Positions 7,890 to 17,136 are shown, counted from the stretch's first letter. The stretch: DNA of 64,000 bases from Acetobacterium wieringae (GCF_001766835.1 NZ_LKEU01000040.1:1-64000); one strand, 5' to 3'. Notes: generated by a model from the sequence alone, not told the origin. Translations and numbers: made by a program.

Positions 7890-9242
7890 TCACTGTTGGC
7901 GATAGATGGCATGCCCGTTTCTATCGGTCAGGTTATACATGCAAAAAGGGATCAGCTGGCCCCGCGGGTTAACAACATGAATGCAGCAGTCCTTAACCCG
8001 ATTAAGATCGAGATTCCAGACATCCTGAAAAGCCATCGCTGACAGGCTGAACGAATGGCGGTTAATCTGCTCAAGGATCTCATCCCATCCATCTTTTGCT
8101 GGTACTGCGGTGCTTTTAATGCCATCGTCCTGTGGTTCTGGCCCGGCGCCAGACCACTTTCTGAGCACATGGGCTTTTGCCTTCCGGGCACCTTCTTCGG
8201 CTGTTTCTACTCCACAGCATTTTGCGCCACTGCCCTGGGCGATCAGCTCCCCGTTTTCCGAAACCGTATAATTTCCATGAAACGAACACCGGGCATTTTC
8301 ACAACCGGGCGGACTGAAACTGTCTTTGCGGATGCGCATTTTCGTTTGGTCTTCAATTTTATCCATCAGGTCACCCAGTGTCAATCTTTTCTGTTCATCC
8401 GGCAGGTTTGGAATCCGACCAAAATAGCTGGCGGGCTGCATATGCACGCCTTTAACCGTTGGTGCCCATTCCAATCCAAAATTGATAATGTTCCCGAGAT
8501 CGGAATCGTTGACTTCCCTAACCAGGGTCGGCACCAACACGACTCCAATATTATATCGCTGACAATTCTTTATTGCCTTGATCTTGGTTGCCAATAATGG
8601 CTTGCCTCTGAGTTTCTTATAAATCTCATCATTGGTGCCATCAAATTGCAGAAACACCGAGTTGAGTCCGGCATTTTTTAAGGCGCTGACATACGCTTCA
8701 TCCTCGCCCATGCGGATGCCATTGGTATTGATTTGAATAAAGGAAAAGCCGATCTCATGCCCAATTCTGATAATTTCTGGTAGATCATCCCTTAAAGTGG
8801 GCTCGCCGCCGGAGAGCTGGATATTGCAATTGCCCGAGGTGTCCATCGCACTCTGATACATCCGTCTGATCGTTTCAAGATCAAGATCCACCTCGGTATT
8901 GCCATTGGCGTTGGCAAAACAAAAGGAACAATTGAGATTACAGCGCTGGGTGACCTCAATCAGTGCCGTGCAGGTATGCTGGCGATGGTCGGCACAAAGG
9001 CCGCAATCGAAGGGACAGCCTTTTTCGACCACTGTATTCGGTTTTTTGATGGTGGCCGGGATTTTATTGCGCACCCACTTTTCAATCGGAATACTGCCCC
9101 GCCACAGCAGCGCTTTGAAGCGACCATGTTCCGGACAGGATTTCTCCATCCAGGTTTCATTATTTTCAGACCAGATGAGCGCATTTATTTTCTTAAGGCA
9201 AACCGGGCAAAGGCTTTCAGTCATCGAAATGATTCGCTTCAT
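7890..9242 (-). CDS. Radical SAM protein with extra cysteine motifs
   Basis: A 450-residue protein with the radical SAM cluster motif CNLNCSFC at residues 101-108 and the GGEPTLR SAM-binding motif. Before the core are CPVC (12-15), CPEHG (36-40) and a CPFDCGLC segment (76-83), which could bind zinc or an extra cluster. After the core there are further cysteines: PPGCENARCSFHG, an adjacent pair in AKCCGVE, and a C-terminal CCIHVV/FCMYN region. It may modify a protein, a cofactor or a small molecule; the substrate is not evident. It is tightly packed with the C-GCAxxG-C-C gene upstream and the ligase downstream. I recall homologues in other aldehyde oxidoreductase clusters (named TrsS in some annotations), sometimes with selenocysteine; this copy uses Cys. 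Confidence 0.88.
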   Translation of the reverse strand: MKRIISMTESLCPVCLKKINALIWSENNETWMEKSCPEHGRFKALLWRGSIPIEKWVRNKIPATIKKPNTVVEKGCPFDCGLCADHRQHTCTALIEVTQRCNLNCSFCFANANGNTEVDLDLETIRRMYQSAMDTSGNCNIQLSGGEPTLRDDLPEIIRIGHEIGFSFIQINTNGIRMGEDEAYVSALKNAGLNSVFLQFDGTNDEIYKKLRGKPLLATKIKAIKNCQRYNIGVVLVPTLVREVNDSDLGNIINFGLEWAPTVKGVHMQPASYFGRIPNLPDEQKRLTLGDLMDKIEDQTKMRIRKDSFSPPGCENARCSFHGNYTVSENGELIAQGSGAKCCGVETAEEGARKAKAHVLRKWSGAGPEPQDDGIKSTAVPAKDGWDEILEQINRHSFSLSAMAFQDVWNLDLNRVKDCCIHVVNPRGQLIPFCMYNLTDRNGHAIYRQQ

Positions 9243-9247
9243 TTTTT

Positions 9248-9700
9248 CTACATCTCTCGATTCCCAAATGTATAGCCATTCTCCTGAAGGATCTCGACCA
9301 CCTTTTCAAAGCTTTCCAGCAGCGTATCGCCACATTTCACCGGATAAGCCTGGTTGTTTTCATCGGTAAAGCGATAAACACCGATCAGATCGAGACATTC
9401 GGTGCTTTCAAAGCGCTCTTCAAACCAGTCCATGTAGGCTTTAACCATTGTGCCAAAATTATCCTGGGTATATTCCCTGGCTTTGCCCTTACCGGCATAC
9501 AAGCCAATCACACCAATGCCACCGGTTAAAACGCCACAGGTTTTCTGATTGCCGCCAATACCATTACACAAACCATTCATCACCCGGATCAGGTCGTCAT
9601 TTTCGATCTCTTCCATATCCAGTGCCAGCTTCATCATAATCTGACTGCAACAATAACCTTCCGTCCCCAGTCGATACAGTTCAAATTTCAGTTCATCCAT
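9248..9700 (-). CDS. C-GCAxxG-C-C family redox protein
   Basis: About 150 residues with the family pattern: an early GYCCSQIMM, then CNGIGGNQKTCGVLTGG and a late VKCGD. These small proteins carry conserved cysteines thought to hold a metal cluster or act in redox chemistry; the biochemical role is not settled. I chose MDELKFEL at 9700, preceded by GGTGGAG, rather than an ATG 48 bases upstream that lies within the methyltransferase gene. The gene lies 3 bases after that methyltransferase and just before the radical SAM gene, so it may serve as their electron carrier or target (inference). Confidence 0.85.
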   Translation of the reverse strand: MDELKFELYRLGTEGYCCSQIMMKLALDMEEIENDDLIRVMNGLCNGIGGNQKTCGVLTGGIGVIGLYAGKGKAREYTQDNFGTMVKAYMDWFEERFESTECLDLIGVYRFTDENNQAYPVKCGDTLLESFEKVVEILQENGYTFGNREM

Positions 9701-9702
9701 TT

Positions 9703-10419
9703 TTACTCCACCTTTCTTGCGATCATCATAAAGTAACCCGGTTTGCACATTTTTAGGGCGTCCTGGAAGCCAGCCGCACAGGCCCCTCCGGTTTTTAACC
9801 AGAATGCCTGCATCGAACCGAATTCAAAGATCGTTTTGACCAGCAACTGCCTGAGCAATTCACTGTGATCTTCCAGCAAGACAGTCTCAAAACCGGCGTC
9901 AGTGAGATCCATCTGCAATTGTTTTAAATCGTATAATCCCCGCATGCAGCTCGTAAACTGATGGGTCTTGATCCCTTCAAGCGCTTCCGGATTTCTGGCA
10001 TAAACATCGGTAATAAAAAACATTCCTTGGGGTTTCATCACCCGATAGACCTCCTCCAGTGCTGCCGGAAGATCCGTCATCAACGACAATGTACACTCAG
10101 ATAACACCCCCTGGAAGCTCTCGTCCGGGCAGGGAATCGCTTCCCCGCTGCCGAGGAGAAATTCTTTATCCGGATTATTTTTCCGGGCTGTTGCCAGCAG
10201 TTTTTGGGAGGGATCAAGCCCCACCACTGTCAGCCCATATTTCTGTTCCAGATAACTGACGGTCGCACCCGTTCCACAGCCGAGATCCAGCAATAAATCA
10301 GCGGCACTCCAGCGACAACCGGCCACGCCCCTGTCGGTTAAAGCAAAGCCCCCCGGCCGCAGCGTTCCACCCAAAAGTTCCGACATTTCCGGACTTTCAT
10401 AGGCACAGTTCCCTGACAC
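9703..10419 (-). CDS. SAM-dependent methyltransferase (class I)
   Basis: A 238-residue protein with the SAM-binding motif LLLDLGCGTGATVSYLE, the acidic residue in VVGLDPSQ and FQGVLSECTLSL as motif IV, matching the UbiE/Methyltransf_11 fold. The N-terminal CAYESPEMSELLGGTLRPGG is characteristic of the version found in aldehyde oxidoreductase loci. The start is GTG directly after the stop of the zinc-ribbon gene, with GGAGGATAA as ribosome binding site. The methyl acceptor is unknown. Pairing with a radical SAM protein and a cysteine-rich protein suggests a stepwise modification pathway (inference). Confidence 0.88.
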   Translation of the reverse strand: MSGNCAYESPEMSELLGGTLRPGGFALTDRGVAGCRWSAADLLLDLGCGTGATVSYLEQKYGLTVVGLDPSQKLLATARKNNPDKEFLLGSGEAIPCPDESFQGVLSECTLSLMTDLPAALEEVYRVMKPQGMFFITDVYARNPEALEGIKTHQFTSCMRGLYDLKQLQMDLTDAGFETVLLEDHSELLRQLLVKTIFEFGSMQAFWLKTGGACAAGFQDALKMCKPGYFMMIARKVE

Positions 10420-10626
10420 CTATTTATCCTCCAGTCCTTCTTCGACTTCCTTCATTTTGCCCAGCGCCAGCGCTTCATCAATGAATACCTGGTGACAGCT
10501 GGGACATTTGGGCAGATCCACTTCAAAGTTTCCTTCCATATACTTTACCTTGACCTTGGTTAATTCCAGTTCCTGCTGGCATTTATCACAACGCCATGCT
10601 GTTTGGTCGGTACTCTCATGTTTCAT
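10420..10626 (-). CDS. Small two-CxxC zinc-ribbon/redox protein
   Basis: A 68-residue protein with two CxxC pairs, WRCDKCQQEL and PKCPSCHQVF, enough to bind one zinc or iron as in rubredoxin-like ribbons, followed by an acidic helical tail. It matches the small redox protein that accompanies aldehyde oxidoreductase in other anaerobes (DVU1557-type, from memory). It starts 1 base after the large flavoprotein gene and ends 1 base before the methyltransferase start codon, so translation is probably coupled. It may carry electrons or hold a substrate peptide; nothing in the sequence decides this. Confidence 0.75.
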   Translation of the reverse strand: MKHESTDQTAWRCDKCQQELELTKVKVKYMEGNFEVDLPKCPSCHQVFIDEALALGKMKEVEEGLEDK

Positions 10627-10627
10627 C

Positions 10628-12976
10628 TTATTCCTCCACTATTTCCATGCGATGACTGTAGACGCTTTTTAAGATATAGTCATTTTCTTCTTTTTCGTAT
10701 TTCACCCAAAAGGTAACGTTGTCACGTCGCAGCCTGGCCAGATATTCTCCGGTTTCGGGATTGCAGAAACGTTCGTTATTTTCTTCGGCATTTTTAAGCA
10801 CCGCCTGGATATCTTCTGATAAGATATAACGGTCTTCGATCTTCTGTTTAACATCATCGGGGATAATCAGTTTAAATTGGTCTTCCATCATGGTTTCCTC
10901 AGGTTCCTCTCGCCAGATTTCTTTTAATAAGATTTGCTTAACCCGACTGCGGTTGTCATGGCGTTCTGACAGGGTTGGCATCTTGCGGGTAGCCGCTTCG
11001 CCATCAGCTTTGGGATAGATCAGATCCAGCAAATGGTAGGTGCGTTTGCCGCCGGATACAAACAGATCCTTGCACATGGCACAGTAAACCAGCAGATCAT
11101 TCTCGCTTTCGCCGATGCGTTCAGAAACAAAGGCGTTGGATTGTTCACGGTTGGCGTAATAAACCAGTCCGCCGTAGCCGCAGCATTTTGTTTTTTCTTT
11201 GGTGTATTCCAATTCCTCAATGCCATAACCGAGTTTGGCAACAATTTTTCGGACACTCTCATGGAGGTCACTGTTTTCCCGGGTTCCACAGGCATCATGA
11301 ATACTGAGTGTCTGGGGTGTTTTTATGTGATCTTTATTGGGCAAACCTTCTCTGACATAAATATCCCAGAGTGATTCCAACTTAATTTCCGGCAAATATT
11401 TTTCAAAAATCCGCATACAGCTGGAACAGGCCAGAATAAAGGTGGGGCGTTCCATTTCTTCCCATACTCTTTTGATGGCTTCAATATTTTCCTGCATTAA
11501 GGCCTGTTGTCCGCCCCAATCAGCCGGTGCCCCGCAACAGCCCAGATAAATACCGACATCGCCCTGCACATGGCCGACCAGATACTCATAAATGCTTTTG
11601 ATATCATCGGGATAGGATGCTGGCAACTGACAGCCGGGATAGAAGAGATATGCGGTTTTTCCGGTTCCCTTGTATAAGCCTTTGACATAATCTGAAAAAG
11701 AAATCAGCGGATAATAAAACAGATCTTTGGATTCCTCTTTGCTGGGTTGTTTGCGCACCAGCGAAAACCGGGAACTGTTGGAAAAAGCCATATCTTTTAA
11801 GGCAAAGTCGTGGGCCGAGGCTGGCATTTTACCACGTTCCACCATACTTTCACGGGTTTCATGGATAACATCACTCATGCTGATATTGAGAAAACATTCT
11901 TCCTTACAGAGGCCGCATTCAGCGCAGGAATTAATCATCTTATTGGCATAGTGCGTGCCTAAAATAATCCGTTCGCTGTGATTGATCTGACGGATATAGG
12001 CATCCGGGGACATTTCGAATTTCCGCAGGTGGACACAGCCCTCAATGCATTTGCGACACTGACATTTGACGCAGCGTTTGGCCTCGGCCATGGCTTCATC
12101 CTGGCTATAAATGGCGGCTGATTTTAAAATCGGAGCTAACGGTTCTTTGCCGCTGATATCAAAGTGCAACGGTGTTTCAAAAGCCCCTTCTCGTTCCCGG
12201 GAATCCGTCAGCGATACCTTTGACAAAAAGCGTTCGATGGAAATAGCCGCCCGCCGTCCGGAGCTGGCTGAAAAAATCACCGAATCGCTTTGATTAACGA
12301 GACTCCCGCCGACAAACAGAGCCGACTCATTCGCCTGGAAGGTGAGCGGATTCCATTTAATTTCTTCTTCCCAGGCCGCGGTTCCCAGATAAACCGCATC
12401 ATAGGTAGCCAGCAATTCACTTAATTTATTTTTATCGACGGTTGTTTCAAAGTGAATGGGCATTTTTTTATCGGCAACAGCCTTTAATTCCTGCAGCAGT
12501 ACTTCTTCGGTCAGGGAGTCGCCCACAAAATCCCACAGCCGTCCCCCTAATCGATTGGTTTTTTCATAGATTGTTACGACACAACCCTTTTTGTCCAGAT
12601 CCACAGCGGCGGTTAAACCACTTAATCCCCCACCAATGACGGCCACCGTGCCTTTATTTTTTGGCAGCGGCCAAACTTTTTTTGGTTTATAAGCACCATA
12701 CTCCAGTACCGCTTTTTCAAGATCAGAGATCCGGATCGAACCGCCAGCTTTACTCCGTTCACAGGGCGCTTCACAGGGATGATCGCAGATTCGCCCAAGA
12801 ATTTTGTGAAAGGGCATTTTCTTTTCCATCAGTTTATAGGCATTCTGGAAATTTCCTTGTTCTATTTCTGCTAAAAAATCAATAATTTCCAGATGAACCG
12901 GACAATTTGCCGTACAGGTTGGGGGTTCCTTGTGAATACACCGATCTCCGGTTGCTAATAATTTATCCAAATTCAT
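10628..12976 (-). CDS. Pyridine-nucleotide-disulfide oxidoreductase with Fe-S diclusters
   Basis: A 782-residue multi-domain electron-transfer protein. In order: a GltD-like N-terminal cluster region (CTANCPVHL, ICDHPCEAPCERSK), an FAD/NAD binding fold (VAVIGGGLSGLTAA), ferredoxin-type clusters (RCVKCQCRKCIEGC and CAECGLCKEEC), and two HdrB-like cysteine-rich CCG modules (CCGAPADWGG with CSSCMRIF; CCGYGGLVYYAN with CAMCKDLF), then an 85-residue tail. The ATG at 12976 has GGAGAG upstream; an in-frame ATG at 13108 would add 44 residues with no recognisable content. It probably links the aldehyde oxidoreductase to NAD(P) or another carrier. It follows the oxidoreductase gene after a strong hairpin. 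Confidence 0.88.
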   Translation of the reverse strand: MNLDKLLATGDRCIHKEPPTCTANCPVHLEIIDFLAEIEQGNFQNAYKLMEKKMPFHKILGRICDHPCEAPCERSKAGGSIRISDLEKAVLEYGAYKPKKVWPLPKNKGTVAVIGGGLSGLTAAVDLDKKGCVVTIYEKTNRLGGRLWDFVGDSLTEEVLLQELKAVADKKMPIHFETTVDKNKLSELLATYDAVYLGTAAWEEEIKWNPLTFQANESALFVGGSLVNQSDSVIFSASSGRRAAISIERFLSKVSLTDSREREGAFETPLHFDISGKEPLAPILKSAAIYSQDEAMAEAKRCVKCQCRKCIEGCVHLRKFEMSPDAYIRQINHSERIILGTHYANKMINSCAECGLCKEECFLNISMSDVIHETRESMVERGKMPASAHDFALKDMAFSNSSRFSLVRKQPSKEESKDLFYYPLISFSDYVKGLYKGTGKTAYLFYPGCQLPASYPDDIKSIYEYLVGHVQGDVGIYLGCCGAPADWGGQQALMQENIEAIKRVWEEMERPTFILACSSCMRIFEKYLPEIKLESLWDIYVREGLPNKDHIKTPQTLSIHDACGTRENSDLHESVRKIVAKLGYGIEELEYTKEKTKCCGYGGLVYYANREQSNAFVSERIGESENDLLVYCAMCKDLFVSGGKRTYHLLDLIYPKADGEAATRKMPTLSERHDNRSRVKQILLKEIWREEPEETMMEDQFKLIIPDDVKQKIEDRYILSEDIQAVLKNAEENNERFCNPETGEYLARLRRDNVTFWVKYEKEENDYILKSVYSHRMEIVEE

Positions 12977-13050
12977 CGTTACTCTCCTAACTCTCATCGA
13001 TAATACAAACCATAACCTAACAACTACACCACAACCAATATTTGTTCTGA

Positions 13051-13173
13051 TGTTTGTTTCTATAAAATAGTTACTCTCTTTTTTTCGATCATTTGAAATA
13101 TGACCCAAAACATCCTGTCCATTCGTTATTGCTCTGCCAATAGTCTTTTACAATTATATCATAGAAACAAACA
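13051..13173. repeat. 13-bp inverted repeat flanking the region upstream of the flavoprotein gene
   Basis: TGTTTGTTTCTAT at 13051-13063 is repeated in reverse complement as ATAGAAACAAACA at 13161-13173. The second copy also forms a 7-base hairpin (AACAAAC ... GTTTGTT). Both flank the 5' part of the intercistronic region. On the minus strand a TATAAT-like hexamer lies next to the second copy, so an internal promoter or operator is possible. The -35 region is poor, so I hold this loosely. Confidence 0.45.
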
Positions 13174-13216
13174 CCAGAGTTTGTTACCCCTTATTACTAC
13201 CTGTCAATTTAAAATA

Positions 13217-13246
13217 GGAATTGAAAGCTTAGAAGCTTTCAATTCC
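13217..13246 (-). terminator. Strong hairpin after the aldehyde oxidoreductase gene
   Basis: A perfect 14-base stem (GGAATTGAAAGCTT with AAGCTTTCAATTCC, AG loop) starts 24 bases past the oxidoreductase stop codon. On the minus strand it is followed only by TATTTTAAATT, a weak U-tract. Partial termination or 3'-end protection would give more oxidoreductase message than maturation message; this is inference. Confidence 0.65.
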
Positions 13247-13269
13247 TTGGGTAATCAGACTTACTTTAC

Positions 13270-15996
13270 TTATTTTAAGGCTTCTAAACCTTCAAGTACT
13301 TTTTCTGGATAAGCTGGTAAATGTTTGATACGAACGCCACAGGCATTGAAAATCGCATTAGCGATGGAAGCATGTGGTGCTGACAATGGCATTTCACCAG
13401 AACCTGCAGCGCCATATGGTCCTAATGGTCGTGGTGTTTCCTGATGAATCAGAACGATTTCGTCGGGAACATCCTTGACTTGCGGAATACCACAACCGGT
13501 TAAGGTTGTGTGTTTTTTCAGATCTTCAAAGTCTTCGCTTAAAGCTAAACCGATCCCCTGGGTTAAACCGCCCCATAACTGTCCTTCAAGAACTGTTTTA
13601 TTAGTAATGGTTCCACAGTCAGATACCAGCGTTAATTTATCCACATGGGTTTTACCGGTGGTGGTATCAACCGATACTTCTGACAATAATACCCCATACA
13701 TATAAACTGGGAATGGATTTCCCTGGCTGGTTTCAACTGATGGTGCTGTACATGGTGCGGTCCAAACGCCTTCATAACGTAATGGCAAGCCTTCGGCGAC
13801 CATTTCATCATAGGTTCTATAAGTACCATCGGCCTTTTTCATAGCGGCCAGTAAGTTTTCACAACCGACTTTGATGGCATTACCAGTCATAACATTGGAA
13901 CGACTTCCGCCAGCTGGTCCACTGTTTGGTGTCAGCTTCATGTTATTCATAACCAGTTTGATTTGTTCTGGTTTGATTCCTAACGGTCTTAATGTTTCGT
14001 GAGCAAAGGTCAATGTACCCATATCAGCACCCTGGCCATGGTCTTCCCATGAATCGCCGACAATAACACCGTCTTTGGTTAATTCAATCCACATTTCTGA
14101 GGAGTCTGGGCCGTCAAGACCACAACCGTAAATATTTAATGAGATCCCAACACCATGTTTAATGTCTCCGCCTTCAGCATTTAATGCTTCTGCTTTGGCT
14201 TTGGCTGCCTGATAAATTGGTCGAATGGTGTCAATTGCCTGTGGTAAAGCAATAACATCTGGCTCACAACCATTTGGTGTTGTGTCGCCTTCTCGGTAGA
14301 CATTCTTATAACGGAGTTCCAGTGGATCTTCGCCCATTTGATATGCCAGCATATCAATCAGAGTTTCAGAAGCAAATAAACTCTGTGGTGAGCCGTAGCC
14401 TCTAAAAGCGGAACCCCAGGCATGGTTGGTGGCAACAGTTCGGCCTTCACCACGGATATTAGGAATATTGTAACCAGCACCAATAAACTGCGAACCACGG
14501 GTGGTTACCAGATCGCCAAATTCACAGTAGGGACCATGATCAACTGACCAATCAGTTTCCATTGCTTTTAAGATACCATTTTCATCAGCTCCCATTTTTA
14601 CATTCATAAAGAATGGTGAACGTTTTCCGGTGTAGGTGATTTGTTGGTACATATTAAATTCCAGGTATACCGGTCGTTTGGTAACCAGAGCGGCTACACC
14701 CAATAAACCTTCGATGGTGGGGCTGAATTTATAACCAAATGTTCCCCCTGTCGGGTTCTGAACGATGAAGTATTTAGTCGGATCAACGCCAATGGCTTCA
14801 GCAGTCATTAACTGGTGAAAGTGGAGAGCGATACTCTTAGAATGAACCATCAGGTTATCTTCTTCATCAAAGTAGGCAAATCCGACGTCTGGCTCGAGTG
14901 GTAAATGGGGTTGACGGCCAATATAGAAGTCATCTTCAATAACATTTGGTAGTTTTTCCATTAATGGAGCTGTTTCATCACCCTTGACAACATTAGTTGT
15001 AAAATAAATGTTTGGTGTACCCGGATGAATTTCAATGGCATCTTCAGCCATAGCAGCTGGTGCACTCATGTAAGGTAGCAATTCTTCAATTTCGACCACT
15101 ACTTTGGCGGCTGCTGCTTCAGCCTGTTCGGGTGTATCGGCCAATACCATTGCAATGGCATCGCCAAACTGGAAGATTTTCTTGTCATTTAAGATTGGTC
15201 GTTCCAGCCCATCGCCTAAGTTCTGTGGGAAGGCCAAACCGTTAATGCGGTTGGTTCCGGGCACATCTTTAGCGGTGATAACTTTGAAGACACCTTCCAT
15301 TTTTTCTGCTTCTGAGGTATCAACAGAAATAATGTTAGCATGGGAAACCTGAGCCTGAACCAATTTGATGTGTAAGGTGTTTTCAGGCAGTTTTAAGCCT
15401 AAATCGGCACCAAAGTCCCAGGTACCGGTAACTTTTGCCAGTGCTGAAGGACGAGCCATGGTTGAACCCATGATGGAAGCACCTTCTTTTAACTGGAACC
15501 ACAGATCTTCTTTGGTGATTTCACCACGCATCAATTTAGCAGCATCCATAACCGCATCAACGATGGGGATATAGCCGGTACAACGACAAACATTTCGATG
15601 TTTCTGGAACCACGCTCTGACTTCTTCTCGGGTTGGGCTGGCGTTTTCTTCTAATAACGCTTTAGCTGACACGATAAAGCCAGGTGTACAGAAACCACAC
15701 TGAGCCGCGCCATTAACCATCCATGCCAACTGCAATGGATGCAGGTTATCGTGGGCTCCAACGCCTTCGATGGTGATGATTTCAGACTCATCGTCAACTT
15801 TTTTCATCTTGGTTACGCAAGACCTTACCACCTTGCCATTTAAAATAACTGAACAGGCACCGCATTCCGCTTTGCCGCAGCCAACCTTTGTTCCGGTTAA
15901 GCCCTGTTGTTTTCTGATTAAATTTGCCAGGGTTGTTTCCGGATCAACAATGACCGTCCTTTGAATCCCGTTAATGAACAATGTCTTTTTTTCCAC
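13270..15996 (-). CDS. Molybdenum aldehyde oxidoreductase (Mop-type, xanthine dehydrogenase family)
   Basis: A 908-residue enzyme oxidising aldehydes to acids at a molybdopterin cytosine dinucleotide site. The first [2Fe-2S] domain uses C40, C45, C48 and C60; the second uses C100, C103, C137 and C139, the same numbering I recall for Desulfovibrio gigas aldehyde oxidoreductase (907 aa). The molybdenum domains follow directly, with no FAD domain, so electrons must leave through a separate partner, probably the flavoprotein at 10628-12976. The catalytic glutamate is in GSGEMPLSAPH (about residue 868). The start is GTG with AAGGAGG upstream. It lies second in the operon behind the MoeA-like gene. 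The natural aldehyde is unknown; no molybdate transport genes are in the window. Confidence 0.93.
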   Translation of the reverse strand: MEKKTLFINGIQRTVIVDPETTLANLIRKQQGLTGTKVGCGKAECGACSVILNGKVVRSCVTKMKKVDDESEIITIEGVGAHDNLHPLQLAWMVNGAAQCGFCTPGFIVSAKALLEENASPTREEVRAWFQKHRNVCRCTGYIPIVDAVMDAAKLMRGEITKEDLWFQLKEGASIMGSTMARPSALAKVTGTWDFGADLGLKLPENTLHIKLVQAQVSHANIISVDTSEAEKMEGVFKVITAKDVPGTNRINGLAFPQNLGDGLERPILNDKKIFQFGDAIAMVLADTPEQAEAAAAKVVVEIEELLPYMSAPAAMAEDAIEIHPGTPNIYFTTNVVKGDETAPLMEKLPNVIEDDFYIGRQPHLPLEPDVGFAYFDEEDNLMVHSKSIALHFHQLMTAEAIGVDPTKYFIVQNPTGGTFGYKFSPTIEGLLGVAALVTKRPVYLEFNMYQQITYTGKRSPFFMNVKMGADENGILKAMETDWSVDHGPYCEFGDLVTTRGSQFIGAGYNIPNIRGEGRTVATNHAWGSAFRGYGSPQSLFASETLIDMLAYQMGEDPLELRYKNVYREGDTTPNGCEPDVIALPQAIDTIRPIYQAAKAKAEALNAEGGDIKHGVGISLNIYGCGLDGPDSSEMWIELTKDGVIVGDSWEDHGQGADMGTLTFAHETLRPLGIKPEQIKLVMNNMKLTPNSGPAGGSRSNVMTGNAIKVGCENLLAAMKKADGTYRTYDEMVAEGLPLRYEGVWTAPCTAPSVETSQGNPFPVYMYGVLLSEVSVDTTTGKTHVDKLTLVSDCGTITNKTVLEGQLWGGLTQGIGLALSEDFEDLKKHTTLTGCGIPQVKDVPDEIVLIHQETPRPLGPYGAAGSGEMPLSAPHASIANAIFNACGVRIKHLPAYPEKVLEGLEALK

Positions 15997-16047
15997 GTGA
16001 AATCCTCCTTAAATTATAAAAACTAAACCTATATATGGATGCTAAAA

Positions 16048-17070
16048 TCAGCCCTTACCAAATCCACAATTGGGATAATGACAGTCCGGACAAGTGGAAC
16101 ATAATCCGCCGTGTCCCAATTTTGATATGTCTTTGGGAGTTAATTTTTCGCCGACCATCAACTTTGGTACCACCAAATCAAAAACCGTACGGTGGCTGTA
16201 CATAATGCAACCGGGTAAACCTAAAACCGGAATCTCTCCCAGATATGAAAGTAAGAACATCGCACCCGGTAAGGTCGGGGCCCCATAGGAGACAAATTCG
16301 GCTCCGGTTTTTCTAATTCCATCCGGGGTGACGTCATCCGGGTCCACCGACATACCGCCCGTTACGGTAACAATATCAGCTCCTTCTTCGATTAATCCCA
16401 GAATACACTGGGCAATCATGTCCGAATCGTCCCTAGAAAAAACCTGTTTAAAAACTTCCGAATCAAGTTCTGCAAATTTTTCTCTGATCACATCACCAAA
16501 CTTGTCTTCAATCCGGCCATAAAAAATCTCATTGCCGGTGGTAACCACCCCGACCTTGAATTTTTTTAGTGGCAGCACTTCGACAATCGGTTTACTTTTT
16601 GCACACAATTCTTCCATTTTGATCAATTTTTCATTTTCAATCGATAGCGGGATGATCCGGGTCGATCCGACCAGCGTCCCTTTGGTTACCATGGTATCGG
16701 TATGCAGGGTGGCCATCATCATTTCACCCAATTCGTTGATTTCCTGAAGAACAGGTACATTAATTTTAAGCAAACCGGATTGCGTCGCCGTCATTGTTAC
16801 TTTTCCTTCAGAAGTCCCGACATATTCAACGCCGATTCCTGCTGCCGCTTTCCCAAGTCGCAATGCCGCATCATCTTCGTGGATGGTTCCATCATTGAAT
16901 TCAATAATGGCAATGTGTTCTTTTCCCATGTTCAACAATCGGGGAATGTCTTCTTCCTGCACAATATGCCCCTTCTTGAATGCTGCTCCTTTAAACTCCC
17001 CAGGGATGATCTGGGTCATATCATGTGCCAGGAACATACCCACTGATTCACGAACAGGTACTACCTTCAT
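16048..17070 (-). CDS. MoeA-like molybdopterin-binding protein with cysteine-rich tail
   Basis: A 340-residue protein with the MoCF_biosynth fold: VGVVTTGNEI, the DMIAQCILGLIEEGADIVTVTGG segment and LPGAMF/LGLPGCIMY, as in MoeA and MogA. It should bind molybdopterin or its adenylated form and take part in molybdate insertion or sensing. The C-terminal tail has five cysteines (GLCSTCPDCHYPNCGFGKG lies within it), suggesting a bound metal or cluster, which ordinary MoeA lacks. It is the first gene after the sigma-54 promoter, with GGAGGAAACA before the ATG, and 51 bases upstream of the oxidoreductase gene. Confidence 0.87.
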   Translation of the reverse strand: MKVVPVRESVGMFLAHDMTQIIPGEFKGAAFKKGHIVQEEDIPRLLNMGKEHIAIIEFNDGTIHEDDAALRLGKAAAGIGVEYVGTSEGKVTMTATQSGLLKINVPVLQEINELGEMMMATLHTDTMVTKGTLVGSTRIIPLSIENEKLIKMEELCAKSKPIVEVLPLKKFKVGVVTTGNEIFYGRIEDKFGDVIREKFAELDSEVFKQVFSRDDSDMIAQCILGLIEEGADIVTVTGGMSVDPDDVTPDGIRKTGAEFVSYGAPTLPGAMFLLSYLGEIPVLGLPGCIMYSHRTVFDLVVPKLMVGEKLTPKDISKLGHGGLCSTCPDCHYPNCGFGKG

Positions 17071-17136
17071 ATTGTTTCCTCCATTAGCTTGGTCTGTATC
17101 ATTTTCACTGAGTTACTTATGATGGTTGTAATATAT

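Noticed and set aside
8055..8597. 180-codon plus-strand frame opposite the radical SAM gene
   Set aside because: It is a shadow of a gene with clear catalytic motifs and contains no recognisable motif itself.
13130..13150. TTGGCAG sequence on the minus strand resembling a sigma-54 -24 box
   Set aside because: The expected TTGC of the -12 element is missing at the right distance.
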